Assembly (NCBI RefSeq): GCF_001894785.1
Contig: NZ_BCWW01000008.1
Span: forward strand, 186,001-250,000
Direction: 5' to 3'
From: Rhodococcoides fascians NBRC 12155 = LMG 3623
GTDB taxonomy: Bacteria > Actinomycetota > Actinomycetes > Mycobacteriales > Mycobacteriaceae
DNA: 64,000 nucleotides
Shown here in pieces: positions 9,554 to 20,283 of the stretch (the stretch's first letter is position 1; every line of letters begins with the position of its first letter). A program made the translations under genes and the position numbers. Under the pieces are notes generated by a model. The model searched no databases. It saw only the letters and a list, made by a program, of their open reading frames with translations, and was not told the origin of the DNA.

Positions 9554-10915
9554 ATGCCCGACAGTGTCGATCGGACTCTGCGGAGCCGGCGTTGGGTGTT
9601 GCATCTGGACATGGACGCGTTCTTCGCGTCTGCCGAGCAGCTGACTCGGCCGACGCTGCGGGGTCGGCCGGTGTTGGTCGGCGGTGCAGGCGGCAGAGGC
9701 GTGGTGGCCGGGTGCAGCTACCAGGCCCGGGCGTTCGGGGCTCGTTCGGCGATGCCGATGCATCAGGCCCGTCGACTCGTCGGTGCGAGCGCAGTGGTCC
9801 TGCCGCCGCGGTTCCCGCTGTACTCGGAGCTGAGCAGACGTGCCTTCGAGGCGCTTCGGGTGCGCATGCCCGTGCTGGAACAGCTCTCGATCGACGAGGC
9901 CTTCGGCGAGCCGCTCGAGCTGGCGGGCGCGACGGTGGCCGAGGTCGAGCGCTTCTGTGCCGATCTGCGGGCGCTGGTACTGGCAGAGACCGGGCTCGTC
10001 GCCTCCATCGGTGCCGGGTCCGGGAAACAGATCGCCAAGATCGCGTCGGGTCTGGCCAAACCCGATGGAATCACGGTGGTAGCGCCCGGCATCCAGGCCG
10101 AGTTGATGGCCGATCTGCCGGTGCGCAAGTTGTGGGGGATCGGCCCTGTTGCCGGAGAACGGTTGCACCGCTTGGGGATCGACACCATCGGCAAGTTCGT
10201 GGCTACGCCCGAGTCGGAAGTGGCGTCGATTCTCGGTGCGACCATGGGCCCGAGCCTGCATCAGCTGGCGCGCGGCATCGACAACCGGATGGTGGCCGAG
10301 CGGGCCGAGGCCAAGCAGGTCAGTGCCGAGACGACGTTCGCGAACGACCTGACGACTCTCGCTCAACTACGCCCGGCGATCGAGTCCATCGTCGAGTCGA
10401 CTCATCGCCGGTTGCTGAAGGACGGCCGGGGGGCCCGCACGGTCGTGCTCAAGTTGCGTAAGTCCGACATGAGCATCATCACCAGATCGGCGACATTGCC
10501 CTACGCGACGGTGGACAAGCAGACGATCGTGGCCACTGCTCAGCGGTTGGCGGTCGATCCGGTGGATGTCGGACCGATCCGGCTCGTCGGTGTAGGGCTC
10601 GCCGGTTTGTCCGCGGTTCGGCAAGGATCGTTGTTCCCCGAACTCGAGTACGAGCCGGTTGCTCCGGTCCCGGACGAGCCGTTACCCGCGACGGAGGAGG
10701 CCGCGAATCTCGCCGTCGTCGAGGACGGTCCGCGGTGGCAACCGGGTATGGACGTTCGGCATGTTCGGTACGGTCACGGGTGGGTGCAGGGCGCGGGACA
10801 CTCGGTGGTGACGGTCCGTTTCGAGACACGGACCACCGGTCCGGGAACGGCCCGCACCTTTGCAGAATCGGACACCGACCTGGTCGTGGCCGATGTTCTG
10901 GACAGCTTGGCGTGA
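9554..10915 (+). CDS. dinB: DNA polymerase IV (Y-family, DinB)
   Basis: 453-aa error-prone translesion polymerase. Catalytic acidic residues are in [10 protein letters not shown] (Asp19) and SIDEAF (Asp114/Glu115). The helix-hairpin-helix thumb region follows ([17 protein letters not shown]), then the little-finger domain. A beta-clamp binding motif, QGSLF, comes after the little finger. A further 60-residue C-terminal region ([19 protein letters not shown] onward) resembles the tail of mycobacterial DinX-type proteins; its role is unknown. The ATG at 9554 is 2 nt after the def stop. No LexA-type box is visible; expression is probably from the ileS/def promoter. Confidence 0.94.
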   Translation: MPDSVDRTLRSRRWVLHLDMDAFFASAEQLTRPTLRGRPVLVGGAGGRGVVAGCSYQARAFGARSAMPMHQARRLVGASAVVLPPRFPLYSELSRRAFEALRVRMPVLEQLSIDEAFGEPLELAGATVAEVERFCADLRALVLAETGLVASIGAGSGKQIAKIASGLAKPDGITVVAPGIQAELMADLPVRKLWGIGPVAGERLHRLGIDTIGKFVATPESEVASILGATMGPSLHQLARGIDNRMVAERAEAKQVSAETTFANDLTTLAQLRPAIESIVESTHRRLLKDGRGARTVVLKLRKSDMSIITRSATLPYATVDKQTIVATAQRLAVDPVDVGPIRLVGVGLAGLSAVRQGSLFPELEYEPVAPVPDEPLPATEEAANLAVVEDGPRWQPGMDVRHVRYGHGWVQGAGHSVVTVRFETRTTGPGTARTFAESDTDLVVADVLDSLA

Positions 10916-11085
10916 GTTGTGGCGCGGCTGAGGAAACTCTGTGAGGTTTCACAGGTATGCCCTTCGCGTTGTGACTCGGGCGAGTCGAGCTGACATAGTG
11001 GACTCGGTCCGAGACGACCCCAATACAGACGACCGACGAGTCACAGAACGATCGATACGTGACTCAGAGTGAAAAGGACAAGCAC

Positions 11086-11598
11086 TTGAAGCTTCGCAAC
11101 ACCCGACGGGCCATGGTTGCCGGTATCGCCATCGCCGGTGCACTGACGATGTCTGCCTGCAGCTCCGGTGGCGGCGACGAGCCGACGGCCACGACGACGA
11201 CGGCTGCCACCACCACCGCCGCGCCACCCGCGGGCGGGGACTACCCGCCGGTGCCCACCGTCGAGCAGCTCAACACCGAGCTCAACCGCGGACTCGATCC
11301 CAACGTTCCGGTCGAGGAGAAGGCTGCTCTGATCCAGGGTGCGTCCGAGGATCCGGGTCTGATCAACCAGGTTGCCGCCGCTGCTGTGGCCAACAACGCA
11401 CAGATCGAGATCACCAGCATCGACGATCTGGGCACCGGTGAGCTCAACGCCGGTATCACCATCACCCTCAACGGCCAGGCCAACCCCGGCACGTTCAAGT
11501 TCGTCCCCGAGGACGGTGTGTGGAAGCTCTCCAAGGAGAACGCCTGCGGCATCGTTTCTCTCGCGCAGCTGACCAGCCCGGCGTGCCCCGCACCCTGA
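11086..11598 (+). CDS. MTB12-like secreted lipoprotein
   Basis: About 170-aa predicted lipoprotein. A basic start (LKLRNTRRAM), a hydrophobic core (VAGIAIAGALT) and a lipobox-like MSAC put the acylated Cys at residue 25. A Thr/Ala-rich spacer follows, then a compact domain starting PPVPTVEQLNTELNRGLDP and ending ACGIVSLAQLTSPACP. This resembles the low-molecular-weight antigen MTB12/CFP-2 family of mycobacteria, whose function is unknown. I prefer the TTG at 11086 because AAAAGGA is 8 nt upstream and it gives a normal signal peptide; the GTG at 11059 is an alternative with no clear ribosome site. Confidence 0.8.
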   Translation: MKLRNTRRAMVAGIAIAGALTMSACSSGGGDEPTATTTTAATTTAAPPAGGDYPPVPTVEQLNTELNRGLDPNVPVEEKAALIQGASEDPGLINQVAAAAVANNAQIEITSIDDLGTGELNAGITITLNGQANPGTFKFVPEDGVWKLSKENACGIVSLAQLTSPACPAP

Positions 11599-11626
11599 GT
11601 CCTGCCGATCGTCTCTGACCAACCGC

Positions 11627-11672
11627 GAACTGCCGGTGACACCCTTTTTCGAGAGGGCGTCACCGGCAGTTC
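11627..11672. terminator. Bidirectional terminator between convergent lipoprotein genes
   Basis: GAACTGCCGGTGAC (11627-11640) and GTCACCGGCAGTTC (11659-11672) form a perfect 14-bp stem, with CCCT/AGGG able to extend pairing into the loop. It lies between the stop at 11598 (plus) and the stop at 11693 (minus), so it can serve both genes. Confidence 0.8.
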
Positions 11673-11692
11673 GTCTTGTGTAGGGACGGCGG

Positions 11693-12433
11693 TCAGGCGC
11701 TGGGCACGGCCGATCGAATGCGATCCGCTGCAGACCCCGCGACGGCGGTGACGGTCTCCGGTTCGAGTCCGCTCTGGTCGGAGACGACGATCTGCACCAC
11801 GGTCGAGTCGACCACCGCCACCACGACGTCGGAGACCAGCGTGAAGCCCTCGCTCGTGGTGGTCAGTCGAATCGATGCGGACGCGTCGCCGATGGTCGTC
11901 TGGTCACGCCCCGCCACCGAGTAGTCGACGCCGATACCGTCCGCGTCGGTTCCGGTGAACGTCGAGCACTCGGCCCACGCTCGCTGAATGTTCGCGAAAG
12001 CCTCGGCGGCTCCCGGCACGGGATAGCTCGCCGCGTCCTCGTCGATCGACGAGAAATTCGGCCCGGAGAAGCGAACCACGGCGCTCGACGCGGCTCCGGC
12101 CTGCTGTTGCGATACCGGCGCGAGGACGGCGGCGCACTCGGCCGGGTCGGTGCTCGAGCGATCAGGCGAGTCGTACTCCGGTGCCGGATCCAATCCCAGA
12201 TCACGAACCGGATCGGGAATCGAGGAGAAGCCGTCCGGCAGGTCTGCGAGTCCCAGCATCGCGGCAGTCAGCGCGGCCGGATCGGTGATGGGCGGACCGC
12301 GCAGCGGGTCGGGAGCCGCGACGGTGGTGACGGCAGGCGTGGCCGTTTCGGCAGGCTCGTTCGTGCTGCATCCGGTGGCAGCGATCCCGAGAATCGACAA
12401 CGTCGCCAGTACTCGGGTGGCAGCGCGCGTCAT
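11693..12433 (-). CDS. Putative lipoprotein, PknH-sensor-like domain
   Basis: 246-aa predicted lipoprotein. The signal peptide MTRAATRVLATLSILGIAATGC has its lipobox Cys at 22, followed by a Thr/Ala/Pro linker. The folded part contains LGLADLPDGFSSIPDP, two cysteines (PAECAAVL and WAECSTFTG) and alternating polar/hydrophobic strands. This looks like the extracellular sensor domain of PknH-type kinases, which is also found in free lipoproteins (LppH-like). No kinase is nearby. Its ATG overlaps the stop of the upstream lipoprotein gene (ATGA), so the two are probably co-translated. Family call is by pattern, function unknown. Confidence 0.72.
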   Translation of the reverse strand: MTRAATRVLATLSILGIAATGCSTNEPAETATPAVTTVAAPDPLRGPPITDPAALTAAMLGLADLPDGFSSIPDPVRDLGLDPAPEYDSPDRSSTDPAECAAVLAPVSQQQAGAASSAVVRFSGPNFSSIDEDAASYPVPGAAEAFANIQRAWAECSTFTGTDADGIGVDYSVAGRDQTTIGDASASIRLTTTSEGFTLVSDVVVAVVDSTVVQIVVSDQSGLEPETVTAVAGSAADRIRSAVPSA

Positions 12434-13392
12434 CGGGCGGTCCAGGTGATCGAATCGCCGACGGTTTGCCGAAGCACCGTGGTGCTGTCGGGGTCGGTGT
12501 ACATCTGCTCGCCGCCCGCGGTGATCGCACCTCCGACCGGAAGTGGTCGGGAGAGATCGACGTCGAGTGTTCCCGCGCCCGTGAAGGTGTAGGACGCGAT
12601 GTTGAGCGTGCCCGCATTGTCGGGCAGATTCCACACCGACGATTCGGGCGTCTGGGTGATGGCCACGTCGAGGGTCGCGCGGTCGCCGTCGAGTGCACGC
12701 AAGGTGACCGTGGTGCGCTGGTTCAGTGTGATGCCGCTGAGCACTTGCTGATCGACGGTCCAGACCGCGCCGACCCCCACTTCCGCCTCGGGAAAGTCGA
12801 TGGATCGGTACACGGCCGCGTTCAAGGAGCGTTCGATCGCGGCTCGGGCGGTATCGAGGGCATCGTCGGCCGGCGTGATGTGCAGAGCGGTGATCGCTCC
12901 GGAATCGGTCCTGGCCAATCGTGCAGTCGATCCATCGGATGCGGAGAGTGCGTCGGTCAGTCCAGCGTCCGGTGACGTCGCCGCCCCGATGGTCAGCTCG
13001 ACGGAGGTCGTGGCCCCGCTCGACGCGTCCTCGTCCGGCACGGTGTCGGACGCCGAGGCAGTCAGCGGCACGGTCAGTTCCGGACTGGAGAAGTCCTGCG
13101 GCGCAGCAGCATTGATCTGTTGCTGCACGGTCGAGGTGGTGGTGAGGTCGACGCTCTGGTTCTGCGCGTCCGTGTCGGAGCTGTCGAAGGTGAGCGCGCG
13201 CCGTGGCTCGCTACCGGGATCGACGACGGTGGTGGTCGTGGGCGTCACCGCGATCGTGACCTCGTTCGAGGACGGGGTCTGCTCGGGTGCAGGATCTGGA
13301 TCACCGCTCGAGCATCCGGCCAGTAGAGCCACTGCGCAGGATGCGGCCACGAAGCCGGAGCGGACGGTGCGGGTGCGTTCGGTCGACTTCAC
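12430..13392 (-). CDS. Putative lipoprotein, function unknown
   Basis: 320-aa predicted lipoprotein starting at GTG 13392. Signal peptide: basic KSTERTRTVRSG, hydrophobic FVAASCAVALLAGC with lipobox LAGC. A long low-complexity spacer rich in Thr, Ser and Asp runs to about residue 130. The rest (about 150-320) has many beta-strand-like segments, for example GAVWTVDQQVLSGITLNQRTT and SYTFTGAGTLDVDLS. I do not recognise the family. Its stop overlaps the start of the next lipoprotein gene, which suggests that the two act together at the cell surface. Confidence 0.68.
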   Translation of the reverse strand: MKSTERTRTVRSGFVAASCAVALLAGCSSGDPDPAPEQTPSSNEVTIAVTPTTTTVVDPGSEPRRALTFDSSDTDAQNQSVDLTTTSTVQQQINAAAPQDFSSPELTVPLTASASDTVPDEDASSGATTSVELTIGAATSPDAGLTDALSASDGSTARLARTDSGAITALHITPADDALDTARAAIERSLNAAVYRSIDFPEAEVGVGAVWTVDQQVLSGITLNQRTTVTLRALDGDRATLDVAITQTPESSVWNLPDNAGTLNIASYTFTGAGTLDVDLSRPLPVGGAITAGGEQMYTDPDSTTVLRQTVGDSITWTAR

Positions 13393-13484
13393 GGGCACCA
13401 GGCTACTGATGACACCGTGTGCGCAGACCGCTACCACGCGGCTCGGATGCGGACCGAAGGTTGTCGATGCGCCATGATGGACGG

Positions 13485-14117
13485 GTGAGTGACGACCGAC
13501 CCGACGATCCGACCACCGAGACCAGTGCAACCCCCGAACCCAGCGAGGCTGCAGACGGGCAGGTGTCCGACGCCGGCAGTGCTGTGCTTCGGCCCGCCGC
13601 ACCTTTGCGGACCCGACTCCTGGTGGCGATCGCTGCAGTGATTCTGCTGTTCGACCTGATCACGAAGATCGTGGTGGTGCACTTCGTGAAGCCTGGAAAC
13701 CCGATCGAGATCATCGGCGACGTCGTGACACTGCGGCTGGTGCGCAATCCCGGAGCGGCGTTCTCCATGGCCACCGGAATGACGTGGTTGTTGACGCTGG
13801 TCGCCGTGGCCGTGGTGATCGGGGTCGTGAAGATCGGTCGAACGCTGCGTTCGCCGTGGTGGGCGCTGGGTCTGGGTCTGGTTCTCGGCGGCGCTCTGGG
13901 CAACCTGATCGACCGGTTCTTCCGCGCACCGGGCCCGTTCCAGGGTCACGTGGTCGATTTCGTATCGGTGGGATGGTGGCCGGTGTTCAATGTCGCCGAC
14001 TCGTCCATCGTGTGCGGGGCCATCCTGCTCGTCGCGCTCAGCCTGTTCGGTTTCGAGCCCAACGGCGAACGGGTGACGAAGTCCACGTCCGATGCCCCGC
14101 AGAAGGCCGACTCGTGA
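13485..14117 (+). CDS. lspA: Lipoprotein signal peptidase
   Basis: About 210-aa membrane aspartic protease that cleaves prolipoproteins after lipidation of the +1 Cys. The catalytic aspartates are Asp143 in NLIDRFF and Asp172 in FNVADSS. Four hydrophobic segments are visible from about residue 38. The N-terminus is a hydrophilic, acidic stretch of about 35 residues, longer than in E. coli but usual in actinobacteria. The start could be GTG 13485 or ATG 13467; neither has a strong ribosome site. It begins 92 nt from the divergent lipoprotein gene at 13392 and its stop overlaps rluD. Confidence 0.95.
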   Translation: MSDDRPDDPTTETSATPEPSEAADGQVSDAGSAVLRPAAPLRTRLLVAIAAVILLFDLITKIVVVHFVKPGNPIEIIGDVVTLRLVRNPGAAFSMATGMTWLLTLVAVAVVIGVVKIGRTLRSPWWALGLGLVLGGALGNLIDRFFRAPGPFQGHVVDFVSVGWWPVFNVADSSIVCGAILLVALSLFGFEPNGERVTKSTSDAPQKADS

Positions 14118-15040
14118 GGGAATCGCGTTCCATGCCGGTGCCCGACGGTTTGGACGGCATGCGCGTCGACGCCGGCCTGGCGCGACTTCTCGGGCTCTCG
14201 CGCACGGTCGCCGCAGCCTTGGCCGAAGAGGGCTCGGTGCTGGTCGATCACAGTGCCGTCGGGAAGTCCGATCGCCTCTCGGGTGGGTCGTGGCTCGAAG
14301 TGACTCTGCCCGAACCTGCACGTGAGCTGACGATCGAGGCCGAGCCGGTCGAAGGTATGGAGATTCTCTACGCCGACGACGACGTCGTGGCCGTGGACAA
14401 GCCCGTGGGCGTCGCCGCGCACGCCAGTGTGGGCTGGACCGGGCCGACCGTCATCGGCGGCCTCGCGGCCGCCGGTTTCCGAATCTCCACGTCCGGCGCG
14501 CACGAGCGTCAGGGCATCGTGCACCGACTCGATGTGGGAACGTCCGGGGTGATGGTGGTCGCGACGTCCGAACGGGCATACACCGTGCTCAAGCGGGCGT
14601 TCAAGGCTCGTACGATCGACAAGCGTTATCACGCCCTGGTGCAGGGACATCCGGATCCGAGCAGTGGAACCATCGATGCTCCGATCGGACGGCACGGCAG
14701 CAACGACTGGAAGTTCGCCGTCCGCGCGGACGGCAAGCCCAGCGTCACCCACTACGACACGGTCGAGGCCTTCCAGGCCGCGAGCCTGCTGGACGTCCAC
14801 CTGGAAACCGGTCGCACACACCAGATCCGCGTGCACTTCTCGGCGCTGCGGCACCCGTGTTGCGGCGACCTGACCTACGGGGCCGACCCGCGGTTGGCCG
14901 AACGGTTGGGCCTGGAACGTCAGTGGCTGCACGCGCGTTCGCTCGGCTTCGCGCACCCGTCCGACGGCCGCTGGGTCGAGATCGAGAGCAAGTACCCGGC
15001 AGACCTCGAACACGCTCTCGAGGTGCTCCGGAAGGCGTGA
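14114..15040 (+). CDS. rluD: RluD-family 23S rRNA pseudouridine synthase
   Basis: 308-aa RluA/RluD-type pseudouridine synthase. An N-terminal S4-like RNA-binding domain (about 15-75, [22 protein letters not shown]) precedes the catalytic domain. The catalytic Asp140 is in HRLDVGTSG. The RTHQIRVH motif near residue 235 is also typical. The GTG at 14114 overlaps the lspA stop (GTGA); lspA-rluD is a common actinobacterial pair. The exact rRNA target is inferred from the family. Confidence 0.93.
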   Translation: MRESRSMPVPDGLDGMRVDAGLARLLGLSRTVAAALAEEGSVLVDHSAVGKSDRLSGGSWLEVTLPEPARELTIEAEPVEGMEILYADDDVVAVDKPVGVAAHASVGWTGPTVIGGLAAAGFRISTSGAHERQGIVHRLDVGTSGVMVVATSERAYTVLKRAFKARTIDKRYHALVQGHPDPSSGTIDAPIGRHGSNDWKFAVRADGKPSVTHYDTVEAFQAASLLDVHLETGRTHQIRVHFSALRHPCCGDLTYGADPRLAERLGLERQWLHARSLGFAHPSDGRWVEIESKYPADLEHALEVLRKA

Positions 15041-15699
15041 TGCGCGGAGTCTCGGGTGTGGTCGGTGTCGTCGTCACGATCGCTCTGGTGGTCGGTGGCC
15101 TGGCCGTCGTCGGCCATCTGAACCCGCAACGGCAGCTGCGCGTGGGCACCGACCGGCTCGGCCCGGAGAGCGGCGAGCAGGTGACCGACTACCTGGCTCG
15201 CGCCGAGGCGAGTCTGCTCGGCAACGATGCCGAACCTCGCTGGGGATCGGTGTCGTTCGATCGCGAACTCACCGCCGAACAGGCCTACGCCGCCGCGAAC
15301 GGCGTGCGCATCTCGATGGTGCTCTTTCGAGTACCGCTCGATCGCGTGCAAACTCCGATCCTCACAGTCGGTGTTCCCGGCAGTGAACGGTCGATACTGA
15401 ATGCGACCGCGCGCGCTGCCGGCCAGATCCAGGAATCGTTCGGCGTGGAGGACCGGCAGGCTCAGATAGACGCTGTGTCGCAGCGCCGGTTGCTGAGCGG
15501 ATGCGCATGCGTGGTGACGGTGGTCGTGCGGGGCACCGCGGCCGAGTTGAGCGAGGTGGCAGGCCGCGACGGGGTGCGGGCGGTGGAGGCACTTCCGCCC
15601 GACGCGGTGTCCGGGAAGTTCGCCGTCGAGCCGTTGCTTCCGGAGTACATCGACGTCGTCGGGCCGCTGCCGGACGACGGGCCGGTTCCCGCCGAATGA
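15040..15699 (+). CDS. Membrane-anchored protein of unknown function
   Basis: 219-aa protein with one N-terminal hydrophobic segment (GVVGVVVTIALVVGGLAVV), probably an uncleaved anchor, and a soluble extracytoplasmic part of about 185 residues. That part has ERSILNATARAAGQIQESFGV and a CAC motif in LLSGCACVVTVVVRG, which may form a disulfide. I do not recognise the family. The ATG overlaps the rluD stop by 1 nt (TGATG), so it belongs to the lspA-rluD operon. Confidence 0.75.
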   Translation: MRGVSGVVGVVVTIALVVGGLAVVGHLNPQRQLRVGTDRLGPESGEQVTDYLARAEASLLGNDAEPRWGSVSFDRELTAEQAYAAANGVRISMVLFRVPLDRVQTPILTVGVPGSERSILNATARAAGQIQESFGVEDRQAQIDAVSQRRLLSGCACVVTVVVRGTAAELSEVAGRDGVRAVEALPPDAVSGKFAVEPLLPEYIDVVGPLPDDGPVPAE

Positions 15700-15844
15700 G
15701 GCAACTTCAGTCTCGTTCGTCACACCCGTCACGTCCTCCCAGGACACACCGTCGGCCTGAAAAATCTGTCGGTTCCACCGCCTAGAGTGGGTGCATTCGC
15801 GGCTCGTATTTTCGAAAACGCACGACCTTCAGGAGAGAACCTTC

Positions 15845-18800
15845 GTGGCCGATTCGTTCGTTCATCTGCACAACCACACCGAATATTCGATGCTCGACGG
15901 TGCCGCCAAGATCGGGGCCATGTTCGCGGAGGCGGCGCGGTTGGAGATGACGGCGGTCGGCATGACCGACCACGGCAACATGTACGGAGCCAGCGAGTTC
16001 TACAACGAGGCCAAGAAGGCCGGCATCAAGCCGATCATCGGTATCGAGGCCTACATCGCTCCCGAATCCCGATTCAACAAGAAGCGCGTGCTGTGGGGCG
16101 ACCGAAGCCAGAAGTCCGACGACGTCTCCGGTAGCGGTGCGTACACGCACATGACGATGGTGGCGGAGAACGCGACCGGCGTGCGCAATCTGTTCAAGCT
16201 GTCCTCGCTGGCGTCCATCGAGGGTCAGCTCGGCAAGTGGGCCCGGATGGACGAGGAGATCATCGCTCAGCACGCCGAGGGCATCATCGCCACCACCGGC
16301 TGCCCGTCCGGTGAGGTTCAGACGCGCCTACGTCTGGGCCAGGACCGCGAAGCACTCGAGGCCGCGGCCAAGTGGCAGGAGATCTGGGGACCGGACAACT
16401 TCTTCCTCGAGTTGATGGACCACGGTCTGTCCATCGAGCGACGAGTCCGAGAGGGCCTGCTCGACATCGGCAAGAAGCTGTCCATTCCGCCGTTGGCCAC
16501 CAACGACTGCCACTACGTCACCAAGGACGCCGCCGAGAACCACGAGGCTCTGCTGTGCATCCAGACCGGTAAGACGCTCAGCGATCCCACTCGCTTCAAG
16601 TTCGACGGCGACGGCTACTACCTCAAGTCCGCTGCCGAGATGCGTGCTCTCTGGGACGACGAGGTACCCGGTGCATGCGACAGCACGCTCCTCATCGCCG
16701 AGCGAGTCCAGCCCTACGACGAGGTGTGGGCGCACCGCGACCGGATGCCCATCTTCCCGGTTCCCGAGGGATACACGCAGGGAACGTGGCTGCGGCACGA
16801 GGTCATGACCGGACTCGAACGTCGGTTCCCCGACGGTCCGGCCGAGGATTACCTCGCGCGAGCGGAGTACGAGATCAAGGTGATCCTGGAGATGGGCTTC
16901 CCGGCCTACTTCCTCGTGGTCGGCGACCTCATCAACCACGCGAAAGCGGTCGGCATCCGCGTCGGACCGGGCCGTGGTTCCGCCGCCGGATCCCTGGTTG
17001 CCTACGCCATGGGCATCACCAACATCGATCCGCTCCCGCACGGATTGCTCTTCGAGCGATTCCTCAACCCCGAGCGTGTGTCGATGCCCGATATCGATAT
17101 CGACTTCGACGATCGTCGTCGCGGTGAGATGGTGCGCTACGCCACGGAGAAGTGGGGTAGCGACCGGGTTGCGCAGGTCATCACCTTCGGCACCATCAAG
17201 ACCAAGGCTGCCATCAAGGACTCCGCACGTGTGCAGTTCGGCCAGCCCGGTTTCGGCATCGCCGATCAGATCACCAAGGCTCTGCCGCCACCCATCATGG
17301 CCAAGGACATCTCGGTGGCCGGCATCACCGATCCGTCGCACGAGCGCTACAAGGAGGCCGTCGAGGTCCGAGCGCTCATCGACTCCAACCCCGACGTGGC
17401 CACGATCTACAAGACGGCCAAGGGCCTCGAAGGCCTGATCCGCAACGCGGGCGTGCACGCCTGCGCGGTCATCATGTCCTCGGAGCCGCTCACCGACGCA
17501 ATCCCGGTGTGGAAGCGGGCCCAGGACGGCGCGATCATCACCGGCTGGGACTACCCGTCGTGCGAGGCCATCGGCCTGCTGAAGATGGACTTCCTCGGTC
17601 TGCGAAACCTCACGGTCATCGGCGACGCGATCGACAACATCAAGGCCAACCGCGGCATCGACATCGATCTCGACGCGTTGCCGCTCGACGATCCGGCGAC
17701 CTTCGAATTGCTTTCTCGCGGAGACACTCTCGGTGTTTTCCAGCTCGACGGCAGCGCGATGCGCGACCTGCTGCGCCGCATGCAGCCCACCGGTTTCGAG
17801 GACATCGTCGCCGTGCTGGCGCTGTACCGCCCGGGTCCGATGGGCATGAACTCGCACAACGACTACGCCGACCGCAAGAACGGGCGGCAGGAGGTCAAGC
17901 CGATTCACCCTGAGCTCGAAGAGCCGCTCAAGGTGATTCTCGGCGAGACGTACGGCCTGGTGGTCTACCAGGAGCAGATCATGCAGCTCGCGCAGAAGGT
18001 CGCCGGGTACACCCTGGGCCAGGCCGACCTGCTGCGTCGTGCCATGGGAAAGAAGAAGCTCTCCGAGCTGGAGAAGGCGTACGCCGGATTCCGTCAGGGC
18101 ATGTTGGACAACGGCTTCTCCGAGGCCGCGATCAAGGCGCTGTGGGACACCGTGCTCCCGTTCGCCGGCTACGCGTTCAACAAGTCGCACTCGGCCGGAT
18201 ACGGCCTGGTCTCGTACTGGACGGCGTACCTCAAGGCCAACTATCCGGCCGAGTACATGGCCGGCCTGCTCACCAGTGTCGGTGACGACAAGGACAAGGC
18301 CGCGATCTACCTGGCCGACTGCCGCAAGCTCGGCATCACGGTGCTGCCACCGGACGTCAACGAATCCGAGCTCAACTTCGCATCGGTGGGCAAGGACATC
18401 CGGTTCGGTCTCGGCGCGGTGCGCAACGTCGGCACGAACGTGGTCGCATCGATCATCAGAGCGCGGTCGGAGAAGTCCAAATACACGGACTTCTCGGACT
18501 ACCTGGGCAAGATCGACGCGATCGCGTGCAGCAAGAAGGTCACCGAATCTCTCATCAAGGCAGGCGCTTTCGACTCTCTCGATCATCCGCGCAAGGGTCT
18601 GATGTTGATCCATGCCGACGCGATCGATGCGGTGATGGGCACCAAGAAGGCCGAGGCGATCGGACAGTTCGATCTGTTCGGCGGTGAGGACGCCGACGAG
18701 TCCATCTCCTCGGTGTTCAACGTCCGCGTGCCGGACGAGGAGTGGGAGTCCAAGCACCGTCTGGCCCTCGAGCGCGAGATGCTCGGTCTCTACGTCTCCG

Positions 18801-19381
18801 GCCACCCGCTGCTCGGTGTCGAGCACATGTTGGCCGCGAAGTCCGACTGCAACATCCCGACGATCCTCGAAGGGGACATCAAGGACGGCACTCAGGTCAC
18901 CGTCGGCGGAATTCTGGCCTCGGTGAACCGGCGGATCAACAAGAACGGTCTGACGTGGGCGTCGGCTCAGCTCGAGGACCTTGCCGGCGGCATCGAGGTG
19001 CTGTTCTTCCCACAGGCCTACTCGGTGTTCGGTGCCGACGTCACCGAGGACTCGGTGGTGCTCGTCAAGGGTCGCGTGTCGGTGCGTGACGACCGGGTGT
19101 CGTTGATTGCGAACGATCTTGCGGTGCCGGATCTTTCGGCGATCGGTATCGACAAGCCGCTCGCGGTGAGTTTGCCGACGCGACTGTGCACGGCAGACAA
19201 GGTCGGCGCGCTCAAGCGGGTGTTGATCAGCCACCCAGGGACCTCGGACGTCCATCTACGTTTGGTCAGTGGCGACAAGATCACCACGATGAAGCTCGAC
19301 GACAGTTTGCGGGTAACGCCGACGTCGGCGCTGATGGGAGACCTGAAGGCGCTACTGGGGCCCGGCTGCCTGACGGGGTGA
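15845..19381 (+). CDS. dnaE1: DNA polymerase III alpha subunit DnaE1
   Basis: 1178-aa replicative polymerase. The N-terminal PHP domain starts [16 protein letters not shown] and keeps its histidines, as in actinobacterial DnaE1, where this domain carries proofreading. The polymerase core has PDIDIDFDD, with catalytic Asp416 and Asp418. A C-terminal OB-fold region is seen around [13 protein letters not shown]. The GTG at 15845 is chosen for AGGAG at 15831-15835 and because the protein then begins directly with the PHP domain. A TAGAGT hexamer at 15783-15788 could be a -10 element. The 3' end overlaps a minus-strand gene by 30 nt. Confidence 0.97.
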   Translation: MADSFVHLHNHTEYSMLDGAAKIGAMFAEAARLEMTAVGMTDHGNMYGASEFYNEAKKAGIKPIIGIEAYIAPESRFNKKRVLWGDRSQKSDDVSGSGAYTHMTMVAENATGVRNLFKLSSLASIEGQLGKWARMDEEIIAQHAEGIIATTGCPSGEVQTRLRLGQDREALEAAAKWQEIWGPDNFFLELMDHGLSIERRVREGLLDIGKKLSIPPLATNDCHYVTKDAAENHEALLCIQTGKTLSDPTRFKFDGDGYYLKSAAEMRALWDDEVPGACDSTLLIAERVQPYDEVWAHRDRMPIFPVPEGYTQGTWLRHEVMTGLERRFPDGPAEDYLARAEYEIKVILEMGFPAYFLVVGDLINHAKAVGIRVGPGRGSAAGSLVAYAMGITNIDPLPHGLLFERFLNPERVSMPDIDIDFDDRRRGEMVRYATEKWGSDRVAQVITFGTIKTKAAIKDSARVQFGQPGFGIADQITKALPPPIMAKDISVAGITDPSHERYKEAVEVRALIDSNPDVATIYKTAKGLEGLIRNAGVHACAVIMSSEPLTDAIPVWKRAQDGAIITGWDYPSCEAIGLLKMDFLGLRNLTVIGDAIDNIKANRGIDIDLDALPLDDPATFELLSRGDTLGVFQLDGSAMRDLLRRMQPTGFEDIVAVLALYRPGPMGMNSHNDYADRKNGRQEVKPIHPELEEPLKVILGETYGLVVYQEQIMQLAQKVAGYTLGQADLLRRAMGKKKLSELEKAYAGFRQGMLDNGFSEAAIKALWDTVLPFAGYAFNKSHSAGYGLVSYWTAYLKANYPAEYMAGLLTSVGDDKDKAAIYLADCRKLGITVLPPDVNESELNFASVGKDIRFGLGAVRNVGTNVVASIIRARSEKSKYTDFSDYLGKIDAIACSKKVTESLIKAGAFDSLDHPRKGLMLIHADAIDAVMGTKKAEAIGQFDLFGGEDADESISSVFNVRVPDEEWESKHRLALEREMLGLYVSGHPLLGVEHMLAAKSDCNIPTILEGDIKDGTQVTVGGILASVNRRINKNGLTWASAQLEDLAGGIEVLFFPQAYSVFGADVTEDSVVLVKGRVSVRDDRVSLIANDLAVPDLSAIGIDKPLAVSLPTRLCTADKVGALKRVLISHPGTSDVHLRLVSGDKITTMKLDDSLRVTPTSALMGDLKALLGPGCLTG

Positions 19382-19621
19382 GCCGGTCCGGGCGGGGTGG
19401 ACCTCGGTCAATCGGAGAGTCCACCACGCGGCGACTGCGACTGCCGCGCCGCCGAGGACGGCTGCCTGCAGTGATCCGACCAGCGCGAGGGTGGCGACGA
19501 ATACGACGAGCCCGATCGCCAATGACTCGAGCTTGTACAGAGGCCAATCGACTCCGGCGACATCGACCGTGCGCAGGGCGGGGACAGTTCGACGGCTCAC
19601 CTGGTTGCTCGTGTAGGTCAT
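19352..19621 (-). CDS. Small membrane protein of unknown function
   Basis: 89-aa predicted protein: a polar N-terminus, then two adjacent hydrophobic stretches ([19 protein letters not shown] and [19 protein letters not shown]) and a short basic tail. The ATG at 19621 has a strong ribosome site (GAGGAGGA, 5 nt upstream on the minus strand). No family recognised. It converges on dnaE1, and its last 30 nt overlap the end of that gene. Confidence 0.68.
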   Translation of the reverse strand: MTYTSNQVSRRTVPALRTVDVAGVDWPLYKLESLAIGLVVFVATLALVGSLQAAVLGGAAVAVAAWWTLRLTEVHPARTGSPRQAAGPQ

Positions 19622-19785
19622 CGCGTCCTCCTCGGGTACGCCCGTCCGGTTCGATGATTCGGGTGTCCGGCGGGTGAAGTTCAGACTATACCCACGCAAA
19701 GATTCGGTCCACCGAACTCATGGTTCCGAGCTGCGACGATCGAGATTCGGTGGCGTCTCGGCGGCCGTGGGTGTTGACTGAAACC

Positions 19786-20220
19786 ATGCCATTGACAGGA
19801 GAATACGAACCGAGTTCATCCGACTGGGCCCGAAAGCAGGCCGAGCTGTACGAGAACTCCGGCGGAACCGAAGGCACGACGATGAACGGGATGCCGGTCG
19901 TGCTGCTGACCACCAAGGGAAACAAGAGCGGAAAGCTGCGCAAGTCGCCGTTGATGCGGGTGGAACACGATGGGGAGTACGCCATCGTGGCCTCCCTCGG
20001 TGGTGCGCCGAAGCACCCCGTCTGGTACTTCAACGTCAAGGCCGAGCCGCTGGTGGAGCTGCAGGACGGACCCGAAAAGCATGATTACGTCGCTCGGGAG
20101 GTAACCGGCGACGAGAAAGCCGTGTGGTGGGAGCGCTCGGTCGCGGTCTACCCCGATTACGCGGATTACCAGAAGAAGACCGACCGGGAGATCCCGGTGT
20201 TCGTCCTCGCGCGCGCCTGA
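19786..20220 (+). CDS. Deazaflavin (F420)-dependent nitroreductase/quinone reductase family protein
   Basis: 144-aa protein of the Ddn-like split-barrel family. Features: [18 protein letters not shown] near the N-terminus, [33 protein letters not shown] (the F420-phosphate contact region, with TKGNKSGK), [12 protein letters not shown], and [23 protein letters not shown] near the end. Family members use reduced F420 to reduce quinones or nitro compounds. The ATG at 19786 gives the normal family length. It stands alone, with a hairpin after its stop. Confidence 0.88.
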   Translation: MPLTGEYEPSSSDWARKQAELYENSGGTEGTTMNGMPVVLLTTKGNKSGKLRKSPLMRVEHDGEYAIVASLGGAPKHPVWYFNVKAEPLVELQDGPEKHDYVAREVTGDEKAVWWERSVAVYPDYADYQKKTDREIPVFVLARA

Positions 20221-20237
20221 GCGCGATCGGCCTGCCC

Positions 20238-20269
20238 GTGGAACGGTCCCGAGTGGGTGACCGTTCCAC
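20238..20269 (+). terminator. Hairpin between the Ddn-like gene and ilvA
   Basis: GTGGAACGGT (20238-20247) and ACCGTTCCAC (20260-20269) are perfect 10-bp arms around a 12-nt loop, 17 nt after the upstream stop. There is no T-run. It covers the upstream candidate GTG of ilvA (20257), which argues for a later ilvA start. Confidence 0.65.
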
Positions 20270-20283
20270 GCTGGTGGCAGCAT

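Noticed and set aside
10939..10954. CTGTGA-GGTT-TCACAG palindrome as a CRP/GlxR site
   Set aside because: The spacer is 4 nt, while CRP-type sites have 6 nt between TGTGA and TCACA. It may be a hairpin after dinB, but the function is unclear.
16328..19255. Very long open frame (975 codons) on the minus strand opposite dnaE1
   Set aside because: High-GC codon bias of dnaE1 keeps the antisense frame open. The translation is rich in Arg/Val/His/Asp without domains, and dnaE1 is certain.
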